Source: Flavobacteriaceae bacterium PS02338 (lineage in GTDB: Bacteria; Bacteroidota; Bacteroidia; Sphingobacteriales; Sphingobacteriaceae). From it: a stretch of 64,000 bases of DNA. The DNA lies in contig JASCOD010000001.1 of assembly GCA_029959615.1 (NCBI GenBank), positions 496,001 to 560,000 on the forward strand, read 5' to 3'. Position 1 is the stretch's first letter. Each line of letters opens with the position of its first letter. The translations under genes were made by a program, and so were the position numbers. Of this stretch, positions 26,251 through 34,179 are shown piece after piece. Below the pieces are notes generated by a model, which was given only the letters and a program-made list of their open reading frames with translations, made no database searches and had not been told where the DNA came from.

Positions 26251-26814
26251 ATGATAGAAGTTCAAAGTACCTTATTGCATGAAGATCTCATAACTGAAGA
26301 TTTTGTTTGCAATTTAAGCAAGTGTAAAGGAATTTGTTGTATAGAAGGAGATGCTGGTGCGCCTCTTGAACAATCTGAGAAGGCAATTTTAGAAGAGATA
26401 TATCCAAAAATTAAACATTTATTAGCTCAAAAGGGAATCGAAGCAATTGAGCAGTATGGAACATCAGTTTTAGATTTGGATGGAGATTTGACGACACCCT
26501 GTGTAGATGGAAATAAAGAATGTGCTTATGTAACTTTCGAAAATGGCATAACCAAATGCGCTATAGAGAAAGCTTATGAAGAGGGAATTGTGGATTGGAA
26601 AAAACCAATTTCTTGTCATTTATATCCTATCAGAATTACTAACTATCCAGAGTTTGACGTGTTAAATTACGATAGATGGCATATTTGTAAAGATGCCTGT
26701 TCTTTCGGCAAGGAACTCAAAGTACCAGTCTATAAATTCCTAAAAGATCCACTCATCAGAAAGTATGGTGCAGAGTGGTACACAGAATTGGAAGAGAATA
26801 TAGCATCTATTTAA
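26251..26814 (+). CDS. DUF3109-family cysteine-rich protein
   Basis: This 187-residue protein has many cysteines in the pattern CNLSKCKGICCIEGDAG near the N-terminus, then TPCVDGNKECAYVTFENG and ISCHLYPIRIT, with a late CKDAC. That matches DUF3109, a YkgJ-like family thought to bind zinc or an iron-sulfur cluster. The function is not known. It has no signal peptide. It follows the DUF3108 gene by 87 bases and precedes the dTDP-sugar operon. Confidence 0.8.
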   Translation: MIEVQSTLLHEDLITEDFVCNLSKCKGICCIEGDAGAPLEQSEKAILEEIYPKIKHLLAQKGIEAIEQYGTSVLDLDGDLTTPCVDGNKECAYVTFENGITKCAIEKAYEEGIVDWKKPISCHLYPIRITNYPEFDVLNYDRWHICKDACSFGKELKVPVYKFLKDPLIRKYGAEWYTELEENIASI

Positions 26815-26878
26815 ATTTGCTAGTTCGTCCCTGTAAGAGAAAAGTCTATCTTTTAATTCCATAATTGATACTTTCTTA

Positions 26879-26886
26879 TATTTTTG
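26879..26886 (+). promoter_or_regulatory. -7 box (TATTTTTG) upstream of rfbB
   Basis: TATTTTTG fits the TAnnTTTG consensus and sits 24 bases before the rfbB TTG start at 26911. No TTTG occurs at the -33 distance. Confidence 0.4.
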
Positions 26887-26910
26887 TAAGAAAACAAGAT
26901 AGATATTGCT

Positions 26911-27963
26911 TTGAAGAAAATATTGATCACAGGTGGTGCAGGCTTTATTGGCTCACACGTAGTACGTAGGTTTGTAAATACCTATCCTAATTACCAAATC
27001 GTAAATCTAGATAAATTGACCTATGCAGGAAATTTGGCTAATTTAAAAGATATTGAAGATAAGCCTAATTACAAATTTGTTAGGATAGACATTACCGATG
27101 CTACAGCAATAAATGATCTTTTTAAAGAAGAGAATTTTGACTCGGTTATACATCTAGCTGCCGAAAGCCATGTAGATCGTTCGATCACAGACCCTACGGC
27201 ATTTGTGATTACCAACGTAATTGGCACCGTAAATCTTTTAAATGCCGCAAGAGAATATTGGAAACGCGACTACGATAAAAAGAGATTTTATCATATCAGT
27301 ACTGATGAGGTATATGGTGCACTTGGAGAAACAGGAATGTTCACAGAAACTACTGCCTATGATCCACATAGCCCATATTCTGCTTCAAAAGCGAGTTCAG
27401 ATCATTTCGTAAGGGCTTATCATGATACTTACGGATTGGATTGCGTAATCTCCAACTGTTCTAATAATTATGGGTCGCACCACTTTCCTGAAAAGCTGAT
27501 TCCATTAGCAATCAATAATATCAAGAATAATAAACCCGTGCCTGTTTATGGCAAAGGTGAAAATGTAAGGGACTGGCTTTGGGTAGAAGATCACGCAAGA
27601 GCCATTGATGTAATTTTCCATCAAGCTAAAACCGGAGAGACTTATAACATTGGTGGACATAACGAGTGGAAAAATATCGATCTTATTCATTTGCTTTGCA
27701 AAATAATGGATAAGAAGCTAGGTCGCGAAGATGGAGAATCTGCAAAGCTAATTACTTTTGTTACGGATAGAGCTGGTCACGATTTACGTTATGCCATTGA
27801 TTCTACTAAGCTTCAGGAGAAGTTGAATTGGGTACCTAGCTTACAATTTGAAGAGGGCTTAGAGAAAACCGTTGATTGGTACCTAACCAATGATGAATGG
27901 TTAAACAATGTAACCTCTGGAAATTATCAATCGTATTACGAAAAGCAGTACAAAAATAGATAA
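26911..27963 (+). CDS. rfbB: dTDP-glucose 4,6-dehydratase
   Basis: This 350-residue short-chain dehydrogenase-fold enzyme binds NAD at GGAGFIG (residues 8-14). The catalytic STDEVYG and YSASKASSDH (Tyr and Lys of YxxxK) are present, and HLAAESHVDRS is typical of RmlB. It converts dTDP-glucose to dTDP-4-keto-6-deoxyglucose, the second step towards dTDP-rhamnose and related sugars. The start is TTG at 26911 (KKILITGG follows). The next gene overlaps its stop by one base, so the operon is tightly coupled. Confidence 0.96.
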   Translation: MKKILITGGAGFIGSHVVRRFVNTYPNYQIVNLDKLTYAGNLANLKDIEDKPNYKFVRIDITDATAINDLFKEENFDSVIHLAAESHVDRSITDPTAFVITNVIGTVNLLNAAREYWKRDYDKKRFYHISTDEVYGALGETGMFTETTAYDPHSPYSASKASSDHFVRAYHDTYGLDCVISNCSNNYGSHHFPEKLIPLAINNIKNNKPVPVYGKGENVRDWLWVEDHARAIDVIFHQAKTGETYNIGGHNEWKNIDLIHLLCKIMDKKLGREDGESAKLITFVTDRAGHDLRYAIDSTKLQEKLNWVPSLQFEEGLEKTVDWYLTNDEWLNNVTSGNYQSYYEKQYKNR

Positions 27964-28826
27964 TGGGTAAAACACTTATCATAGGCGCCGGCGGTCAGTT
28001 GGGACAAAGCATTAGAAAGATCGTTACTTTGAGAAAAGTGGACGGTGTTATTTTTCCTGAGGAAAAAGAAGCGAATATTTTAAATGTATCAGATTTGACC
28101 ATTCTCTTTGAAAGAGAAAAACCTGCTTATGTAATTAACTGCGCCGCTTATACTGCCGTAGATAAAGCCGAAGATGAAGCTGATATTGCAAAAGCGGTAA
28201 ATGAAACAGGAGCGAAAAATCTGGCTCAGTTGTGCAAAAAGTATCAAGCAACTTTAATCCACATTTCTACAGATTTTGTATTTGAAGGAAATGATATCAA
28301 ACTGTTAAAAGAGGAAGATGTAGCCAAGCCTATTAACGCATATGGCGTAACAAAGCTGGATGGCGAACTTGCTGTTATCAAAGAGCTTGAGCAACACATT
28401 ATTCTTCGTACCAGTTGGTTGTATTCCGAGTTCGCTAATAACTTTGTAAAGACCATGCTAAAATTAGGTGCGGAACGTGATGAATTAAATATCATTGCTG
28501 ATCAGGTAGGCACACCGACATATGCCATAGATTTGGCAAATGCTATTTTCGATATCATTCAAAATCCAGAGAAGAGATACGGTGTTTATCATTTTAGTAA
28601 TGAAGGCGTAACCTCTTGGTATGATTTTGCAAAGGCTATTTTTGACTATAGTAAAACGGAAGTAAAAGTAAACCCAATACCTACAAGCGCTTATCCAACA
28701 AGAGCGAAACGTCCACACTTTTCTGTGATGGATAAAACTAAAATAAAAGCAGATTATAACATTCAGATTCCTTATTGGTTAGATAGTGTGAAGGCTTGTA
28801 TCGATGCTTTAAAATTAATGAACTAA
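27963..28826 (+). CDS. rfbD: dTDP-4-dehydrorhamnose reductase
   Basis: This 287-residue protein has the NAD(P)-binding GAGGQLG (residues 8-14) and the catalytic YGVTKLDGE. The segments [13 protein letters not shown] and STDFVFEG match RmlD. It reduces dTDP-4-keto-rhamnose to dTDP-rhamnose in the cytosol. Its ATG overlaps the last base of rfbB, and rfbA starts 11 bases after its stop. The 3,5-epimerase (rfbC) that should act between RfbB and RfbD is not encoded in the window. Confidence 0.94.
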   Translation: MGKTLIIGAGGQLGQSIRKIVTLRKVDGVIFPEEKEANILNVSDLTILFEREKPAYVINCAAYTAVDKAEDEADIAKAVNETGAKNLAQLCKKYQATLIHISTDFVFEGNDIKLLKEEDVAKPINAYGVTKLDGELAVIKELEQHIILRTSWLYSEFANNFVKTMLKLGAERDELNIIADQVGTPTYAIDLANAIFDIIQNPEKRYGVYHFSNEGVTSWYDFAKAIFDYSKTEVKVNPIPTSAYPTRAKRPHFSVMDKTKIKADYNIQIPYWLDSVKACIDALKLMN

Positions 28827-28837
28827 ATATTCTCTAT

Positions 28838-29698
28838 ATGAAAGGAATAATATTAGCTGGCGGAAGTGGCACAAGATTGCATCCTTTAACTTTAGCTTAC
28901 AGTAAACAAATGATGCCAGTTTACGATAAGCCAATGATCTATTATCCATTGTCGACCTTGATGTTGGCAGGTATAAATGAGATATTGATTATTTCAACTC
29001 CGCATGATTTACCAAACTTTGAAAAGTTGTTAGGTGACGGAAGTACGCTAGGATGTAAGTTTAGTTATGCGGTACAATACGAGCCGAATGGTTTGGCGCA
29101 AGCTTTTGTTATTGGCGAAGAATTTATAGGAAAAGATAAAGTTGCCTTAGTTTTAGGTGATAACATTTTCCACGGTGATGGAATGGCAAAATTATTACAA
29201 AATAGCGCCAATCCAGAAGGAGGAGTTGTATTTGCTTATCAAGTGTCAGATCCAGAAAGATACGGTGTAGTTGAGTTTGATAAGGATAATAAAGCAATAT
29301 CTATTGAAGAAAAGCCTGCACAACCAAAATCTGATTATGCAGTTCCAGGTTTATATTTCTACGACAATGATGTAGTAGAAATAGCAAAAAACATTAAGCC
29401 TTCTCCACGTGGCGAATACGAAATTACCGACGTAAATAAAGTTTACTTAGAAAGCGGAAGGTTGAAAGTAGGTGTTTTAAGTAGAGGTACAGCCTGGTTA
29501 GATACCGGAACTTTTGCCTCATTGATGCAAGCAGGTCAATTTGTTCAAATTATTGAAGAAAGACAAGGCTTGAAAATAGGATGTATTGAAGAGATTGCCT
29601 ACAGAATGGGATATATCACAGCAGATCAATTAAGAGAGATTGCGAAACCATTGGTTAAAAGTGGTTATGGCGACTATCTTTTGAAGATCGTTAAATAA
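28838..29698 (+). CDS. rfbA: Glucose-1-phosphate thymidylyltransferase
   Basis: This 286-residue protein begins [18 protein letters not shown], the nucleotidyltransferase signature. GDNIFHG and the late [10 protein letters not shown] are also typical of RmlA. It makes dTDP-glucose from dTTP and glucose-1-phosphate, the entry step to dTDP-rhamnose, and is usually feedback-inhibited by dTDP-rhamnose. I chose ATG 28838. A TTG at 28796 is in frame but lies within rfbD, before the family N-terminus. Confidence 0.96.
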   Translation: MKGIILAGGSGTRLHPLTLAYSKQMMPVYDKPMIYYPLSTLMLAGINEILIISTPHDLPNFEKLLGDGSTLGCKFSYAVQYEPNGLAQAFVIGEEFIGKDKVALVLGDNIFHGDGMAKLLQNSANPEGGVVFAYQVSDPERYGVVEFDKDNKAISIEEKPAQPKSDYAVPGLYFYDNDVVEIAKNIKPSPRGEYEITDVNKVYLESGRLKVGVLSRGTAWLDTGTFASLMQAGQFVQIIEERQGLKIGCIEEIAYRMGYITADQLREIAKPLVKSGYGDYLLKIVK

Positions 29699-29700
29699 AC

Positions 29701-29747
29701 ACCCTCTCTGTCCTTTGGATTTCTCTCCGTAAAAGGTAGAGAATCGT
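29701..29747. repeat. CT-rich palindromic intergenic repeat, copy 1 (degenerate)
   Basis: ACCCTCTCTGTCCTTTGGAT and TCTCTCC correspond closely to the fuller copy at 54356-54401. The right arm (GGTAGAGAAT) is decayed. It sits two bases after rfbA. Confidence 0.6.
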
Positions 29748-29751
29748 AAGT

Positions 29752-29816
29752 TGTCATTCTGAGCAAAGCGAAGAATCTAATTTAAGCTAATAGCTTCCTC
29801 GTTCCTCGGAATGACA
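29752..29816. repeat. REP-like element, family GTCATTCTGA...CGGAATGAC
   Basis: The ends TGTCATTC (29752-29759) and GAATGACA (29809-29816) are perfect inverted repeats, and the interior has GCAAAGCGAAGAATCT and TTCCTCGTTCCTC. A diverged copy is at 16036-16114. It lies in the convergent gap between rfbA and the ABC exporter. Confidence 0.75.
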
Positions 29817-29827
29817 AATAACTTAAA

Positions 29828-31567
29828 TTACCTCTCTCCTACCTGCTGCCTCCACATGGCATAATACAAGCCTTTCTCTTCCACAAGATCTTCGTGCCTA
29901 CCCTGTTCTATAATTTGGCCCTTTTCTAATACGTAGATTTTGTCTGCATGGCGAATGGTAGATAAACGATGCGCAATTAAAATAGTGATCTGCTCACTAA
30001 GCTTCGATACATCTTTAATCGTTGCCGTAATTTCTTCTTCCGTAATCGAATCTAAAGAAGAAGTAGCTTCATCAAACACCAAAATATCTGGGTTACGCAG
30101 CAATGCCCTAGCGATTGACAACCTTTGCTTTTCTCCTCCAGAAACTTTAACTCCACCTTCGCCGATCACACTATCCAACCCCTTATCTGCCCTTGCCAGC
30201 AAAGTATGACATGCGGCCTGACGGAGCACTTTTAGGCATTCTTCATCTGTTGCATTTGGTTTCACGAACTGTAGGTTCTCCCTAATTGTTCCAGAAAACA
30301 ATTGTGTGTCTTGTGTTACAAAGCCAATTTTTTCTCTTAGTTGATCAAGGTTGATCTCCTTACTAGAGATGTTGTTGTAAAACACATTTCCTTCTACAGG
30401 TTGATAAAGGCCTACCAATAACTTTACTAAAGTGGTTTTTCCAGAACCCGACGGGCCAACAAAGGCGACAGTTTCTCCCTTGTTTACACTGAAGTTGATA
30501 TAATTTAGCGCATTATTTCTTCCTGTAAGATGTTTGAAGCTGATATCGTTAAAAGTAAGCTGCTCAATTTTATTCAATGGCTTGGGATTATCTGGCTTTT
30601 TATCAATAGGAGTGCTTAGAATGTCTCTAAACCTGCCAAGTGACACCTCTGCCTCTCTCCAAGTTAAAATCACATTACCGAGCTCCTGTAGTGGCCCAAA
30701 AAGAAAGAAAGAATAGAACAAGAATGAAAAGTACTGACCTGGAGAAATGGTATCATCGAAAATAAGCACCAAAAGCACAACAATCATTATACTTCTTACC
30801 AAATTTACCGTTGTGCCCTGTACAAAGCTCATGCTTCGTACGTACTTTACTTTACGTAGTTCTAACCCTAAAATTTTGTAAGTTGTTTTGTTCAGTCTTT
30901 CTATCTCCTGATTAGCTAAACCCAAGCTTTTAACCAATTCTATATTTCTCAATGATTCTGTAGTAGAACCTGCCAAGGCTGTTGTTTCAGCCACAATTGA
31001 TTTTTGGATTATTTTAATCTTTCTACTTAAAAACCAACTGATAAATGCGATGATAGGAATAGAAGCCACATACACTAGCGTCACCTTATAACTCACAGAA
31101 AGAGAGTAAACAATTACAAACACCATCCCGATTAAGCTTACAAAGAGAATACTGATGAATGAAGTGATGAACTTTTCGCAATCAACCCTAACCTTTTGTA
31201 AAATGCCCAAAGTTTCGCCGCTGCGCTGGTCTTCAAATACTTGATAAGGTAACTCTAAAGAGTGCTTTAGACCATCCGCATACATTCTAGCACCAACTTT
31301 TTGTACAATGATATTGGTGAAATAATCTTGAAAGTTTTTGGCAATCCTAGAAACCATAGCTGCTCCGATGGCTAGACCCACCAATCCAAGTACTCCCCAT
31401 ATATATGCTGAACGGTCAAGGATCTCTTTTCTTTCTATAAAGCGATCTACAATTTGACCGGTAAAATAAGGATCCATCAAAGAGAAGCCAATATTTATAG
31501 CTGCCAAAAAGAGTGCAAGCACCACCACCCACTTATGTGTTTTTAGATACTCGAGTAATAAATTCAT
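29828..31567 (-). CDS. ABC exporter, fused permease and ATPase
   Basis: This 579-residue half-transporter has six membrane segments in its first 300 residues and an ATPase domain with Walker A GPSGSGKTT (about 370-378), signature VSGGEKQRLS, Walker B ILVFDEATSSLD and H-loop AHRLSTI. The layout fits MsbA-like multidrug or lipid exporters that act as homodimers in the inner membrane. The substrate is unknown. I chose ATG 31567 (MNLLLEYLKTHK): the longer frame from 31621 would begin within the terminator-like hairpin upstream. A -7 box is 21 bases before this ATG. Confidence 0.9.
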   Translation of the reverse strand: MNLLLEYLKTHKWVVVLALFLAAINIGFSLMDPYFTGQIVDRFIERKEILDRSAYIWGVLGLVGLAIGAAMVSRIAKNFQDYFTNIIVQKVGARMYADGLKHSLELPYQVFEDQRSGETLGILQKVRVDCEKFITSFISILFVSLIGMVFVIVYSLSVSYKVTLVYVASIPIIAFISWFLSRKIKIIQKSIVAETTALAGSTTESLRNIELVKSLGLANQEIERLNKTTYKILGLELRKVKYVRSMSFVQGTTVNLVRSIMIVVLLVLIFDDTISPGQYFSFLFYSFFLFGPLQELGNVILTWREAEVSLGRFRDILSTPIDKKPDNPKPLNKIEQLTFNDISFKHLTGRNNALNYINFSVNKGETVAFVGPSGSGKTTLVKLLVGLYQPVEGNVFYNNISSKEINLDQLREKIGFVTQDTQLFSGTIRENLQFVKPNATDEECLKVLRQAACHTLLARADKGLDSVIGEGGVKVSGGEKQRLSIARALLRNPDILVFDEATSSLDSITEEEITATIKDVSKLSEQITILIAHRLSTIRHADKIYVLEKGQIIEQGRHEDLVEEKGLYYAMWRQQVGER

Positions 31568-31588
31568 TTTGTTTTGTGATTTGGAATG

Positions 31589-31596
31589 CAAAAATA
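31589..31596 (-). promoter_or_regulatory. -7 box (TATTTTTG) of the ABC exporter gene
   Basis: Minus-strand TATTTTTG fits TAnnTTTG and is 21 bases before the chosen ATG. It lies just beyond the hairpin that ends frr. Confidence 0.45.
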
Positions 31597-31598
31597 GA

Positions 31599-31631
31599 AA
31601 AAGGGAATGTAGCTGAGCCACGTTCCCTTTT
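31599..31631 (-). terminator. Terminator-like hairpin between frr and the ABC gene
   Basis: A 12-base stem (AAAAGGGAATGT pairing with ACGTTCCCTTTT, one G-T pair) with a nine-base loop lies 28 bases beyond the frr stop. The T-rich tail runs on both strands. Confidence 0.65.
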
Positions 31632-31658
31632 ATATTACAATTTAACGATATTAATCGG

Positions 31659-32222
31659 TTAAACCGTCATGATGTCTTTTTCTTTCAATTCTGCATGCTT
31701 ATCCACTTTTACGATATAAGCATCAGTGATTTTTTGTACCTCAGCTTCTCCTGTTTTGATTTCATCATCAGAAACACTCTCTGCTTTCAGTTTTTTGATT
31801 TTTTCGTTAGCATCTTTACGGATGTTACGGATGGTAATACGACCTCTTTCTGCTTCTTCCTTTACCTTTTTTACAAGTTCTTTTCTACGTTCTTCTGTTA
31901 GCGGAGGTACCACCAAACGAATAATAGAACCATCATTTTGGGGGTTGATGCCGATGTTAGCTTCCATAATAGCTCTTTCTATAGGAATTAACATATTTTT
32001 CTCCCAAGGTTGGATAATTAAAGTACGGGCATCTGGTGTATTAATAGCACTAACTTGTGCTAAGGCTGTTGCACTACCATAATAGTCAACCATAATGCCA
32101 TCTAACATTCCTGCAGAAGCTTTTCCTGCTCTAATCTTCGTCAATTCAGATTCACAATGCGCAATGGCTTTATCCATTGTAGCCTGTGCTTCTGTTAACT
32201 GTTTCTTTATGAGGTCATTCAT
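31659..32222 (-). CDS. frr: Ribosome recycling factor
   Basis: This 187-residue protein has the RRF pattern: helix ELTKIRAGKASAGMLDGIMV, the central VDYYGSATALAQVSAI, and RTLIIQPWEKNMLIPIE. Together with EF-G it splits post-termination ribosomes. It lies 45 bases after pyrH, a common pyrH-frr pairing. A -7 box just upstream suggests it can also be transcribed on its own. Its start is ATG 32222. Confidence 0.97.
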   Translation of the reverse strand: MNDLIKKQLTEAQATMDKAIAHCESELTKIRAGKASAGMLDGIMVDYYGSATALAQVSAINTPDARTLIIQPWEKNMLIPIERAIMEANIGINPQNDGSIIRLVVPPLTEERRKELVKKVKEEAERGRITIRNIRKDANEKIKKLKAESVSDDEIKTGEAEVQKITDAYIVKVDKHAELKEKDIMTV

Positions 32223-32241
32223 TGTTCTGTGTGATTTTGTA

Positions 32242-32249
32242 CAAAAATA
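32242..32249 (-). promoter_or_regulatory. -7 box (TATTTTTG) upstream of frr
   Basis: Minus-strand TATTTTTG fits TAnnTTTG, 19 bases before the frr ATG and between pyrH and frr. It could be chance in this A/T-rich gap. Confidence 0.4.
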
Positions 32250-32267
32250 AAAAATAAAGCTTAGAAA

Positions 32268-32975
32268 TTAGCCTTTAACCAAAGTTCCAATTTCTTCACC
32301 TTGGGCAATCTTCATGAAGTTGCCGTTTTTATTCATATCAAACACGATGATTGGTAACTGATTTTCTTCACAAAGCGTAAATGCAGTCATATCCATCACA
32401 TTTAAGCCTTTGTCATAAACTTCTTTGAAAGAGATTTGGTTATATTTTGTTGCTGTAGGATCTTTCTCTGGATCTGCCGTATAAATACCATCCACACGAG
32501 TTCCTTTTAATACCACATCTGCATTGATTTCGATAGCCCTTAGTGCAGCAGCAGAATCTGTAGTGAAATAAGGATTGCCAGTTCCTGCACCAAAGATTAC
32601 TACTCGTCCTTTTTCTAAGTGACGCACAGCTCTTCTTCTTACGAAAGGCTCACAGATTTGCTCCATTTTAATAGCAGAAAGCAAGCGGGTTTTTAAACCT
32701 ACTTTTTCTAAAGCATCTTGCAAAGCCATGCTATTAATTACCGTAGCCAACATACCCATATAATCTGCCTGCGCCCTATCCATACCAGATTTTTCAGCGC
32801 TTAAACCTCTAAAGATGTTTCCTCCGCCTATTACAATCGCAATTTCTAGACCTTGGTCATGAACGGCTTTAATATCTTCGGCATATTGCTTAACTCTTTC
32901 ATTGTCAATACCATATTGTTTTTCGCCCATTAGCGATTCGCCGCTCAGTTTGAGGAGGATACGTTTGTACTTCAT
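32268..32975 (-). CDS. pyrH: UMP kinase
   Basis: This 235-residue amino-acid-kinase-fold protein begins [17 protein letters not shown], with GGGNIFRG and [15 protein letters not shown] as further PyrH signatures. It phosphorylates UMP to UDP, the step feeding all pyrimidine nucleotides, and is usually regulated by GTP and UTP. I chose ATG 32975; the longer TTG start at 32993 would precede the family N-terminus. A -7 box (TAATTTTG, 32982-32989) is only six bases upstream, so the transcript may be leaderless. Confidence 0.97.
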   Translation of the reverse strand: MKYKRILLKLSGESLMGEKQYGIDNERVKQYAEDIKAVHDQGLEIAIVIGGGNIFRGLSAEKSGMDRAQADYMGMLATVINSMALQDALEKVGLKTRLLSAIKMEQICEPFVRRRAVRHLEKGRVVIFGAGTGNPYFTTDSAAALRAIEINADVVLKGTRVDGIYTADPEKDPTATKYNQISFKEVYDKGLNVMDMTAFTLCEENQLPIIVFDMNKNGNFMKIAQGEEIGTLVKG

Positions 32976-32981
32976 AAAAGA

Positions 32982-32989
32982 CAAAATTA
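32982..32989 (-). promoter_or_regulatory. -7 box (TAATTTTG) six bases before pyrH
   Basis: Minus-strand TAATTTTG fits the TAnnTTTG consensus. It lies six bases before the ATG at 32975, and the nagA stop is 12 bases further upstream. Confidence 0.5.
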
Positions 32990-33000
32990 TCAAGTTTTTT

Positions 33001-34116
33001 TTAATTTGATGCTGCTTTATTGAGTTTAATTTCGCTGCCTTTGTAAAATACCTGTTCTATATCCATTTCTTCATTCAGGACAACCAAATTTGCTTCAGCA
33101 TTAACACTTATCTGTCCAATTTCGTTTTCCTTTTTAATCAGCTTTGCCGGATAATAGGTCGCCATATTAATTGCATCTGATATAGAAACATCACAATGTG
33201 CTACACAGTTTTTAATAGATTTCAACATCGTCATTGCTGAGCCAGACAAAGTTCCGTCTGGCATTACAAATTTGCCGTCTACCGCATGATGCTGATAAGG
33301 ACCAGAATTACACTCGGTAACTGCATCAGTAATTAGAAACAACCGCTCTTTCATCACTTTGGCGGCAACATTTACCACTTCAAAATCTACATGTAACCCA
33401 TCAGCAATAATACTGGCCATTGCCTTTGGATGATTAAATACTGCCGTTGGAATTCCTGGTGCACGGTGTTGAAGTGGCGACATCGCGTTAAACAAATGTG
33501 TAGTGGTCTGAATACCTTGGTTGTAAGCCTTAGTTGCTTGCTCAAAACTGGCACTACTATGTCCTAATGAAACAACCACATCGTGGTCTAATAAATACTG
33601 TATAACATTGTCGTCTTGTAACTCAGGAGCTAGGGTCATCATTTTAATGGTACCATCTCCAAAATCTAACAGCGATTTGATTTCATCTAAGCTCGCCTTG
33701 CGAATATATTCCTTTACGTGAGCACCTCTTTTTTCGGGATTGATAAAAGGGCCTTCCAAGTGTAGACCCAAGCAATTTCTAGCTTCGCTTCGATATTCCT
33801 TAATAACAGAAATACATTGGTTAAAAACCGCGGGCGTGTTGGTCGCTAAGCAAATCAAGAAAGTGGTAGTACCTTGCTGCAAAAGCTGGTCTTCAATGAG
33901 ACGAATATTATCTATGGTCGGTTCCGCAGAGAATAGTTTTCCTGCAGCGCCATAAATTTGCAGATCGATAAAACCCGGAAGCAGATGACTGCTTGCTGCT
34001 TTTGAATTATCAGAATTAGCACTTATCTCCTTAATAAAGCCTTTTTCGTAAGAAATATTTTGTTGTGATATTAATCCCTTTGGAGAATATACATTTTGGT
34101 TTTGTAGCAATTGCAT
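33001..34116 (-). CDS. nagA: N-acetylglucosamine-6-phosphate deacetylase
   Basis: This 371-residue amidohydrolase-fold enzyme has the NagA motifs in order: [34 protein letters not shown], and [15 protein letters not shown] with the metal-binding and catalytic His residues. A late LITDAVT follows. It removes the acetyl group from GlcNAc-6-P to give GlcN-6-P, linking amino-sugar and peptidoglycan recycling to glycolysis. The pyrH stretch follows 25 bases downstream. No nagB is nearby. Confidence 0.93.
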   Translation of the reverse strand: MQLLQNQNVYSPKGLISQQNISYEKGFIKEISANSDNSKAASSHLLPGFIDLQIYGAAGKLFSAEPTIDNIRLIEDQLLQQGTTTFLICLATNTPAVFNQCISVIKEYRSEARNCLGLHLEGPFINPEKRGAHVKEYIRKASLDEIKSLLDFGDGTIKMMTLAPELQDDNVIQYLLDHDVVVSLGHSSASFEQATKAYNQGIQTTTHLFNAMSPLQHRAPGIPTAVFNHPKAMASIIADGLHVDFEVVNVAAKVMKERLFLITDAVTECNSGPYQHHAVDGKFVMPDGTLSGSAMTMLKSIKNCVAHCDVSISDAINMATYYPAKLIKKENEIGQISVNAEANLVVLNEEMDIEQVFYKGSEIKLNKAASN

Positions 34117-34179
34117 TTACAAGTTTACCAAATAAAAATGGCACAGGAAATAAGTATAATGGCAGAGTTAATACAAACA

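Noticed and set aside
32976..32993. Longer TTG start for pyrH
   Set aside because: The extra six residues precede the family N-terminus and include the -7 box, so ATG 32975 is preferred.
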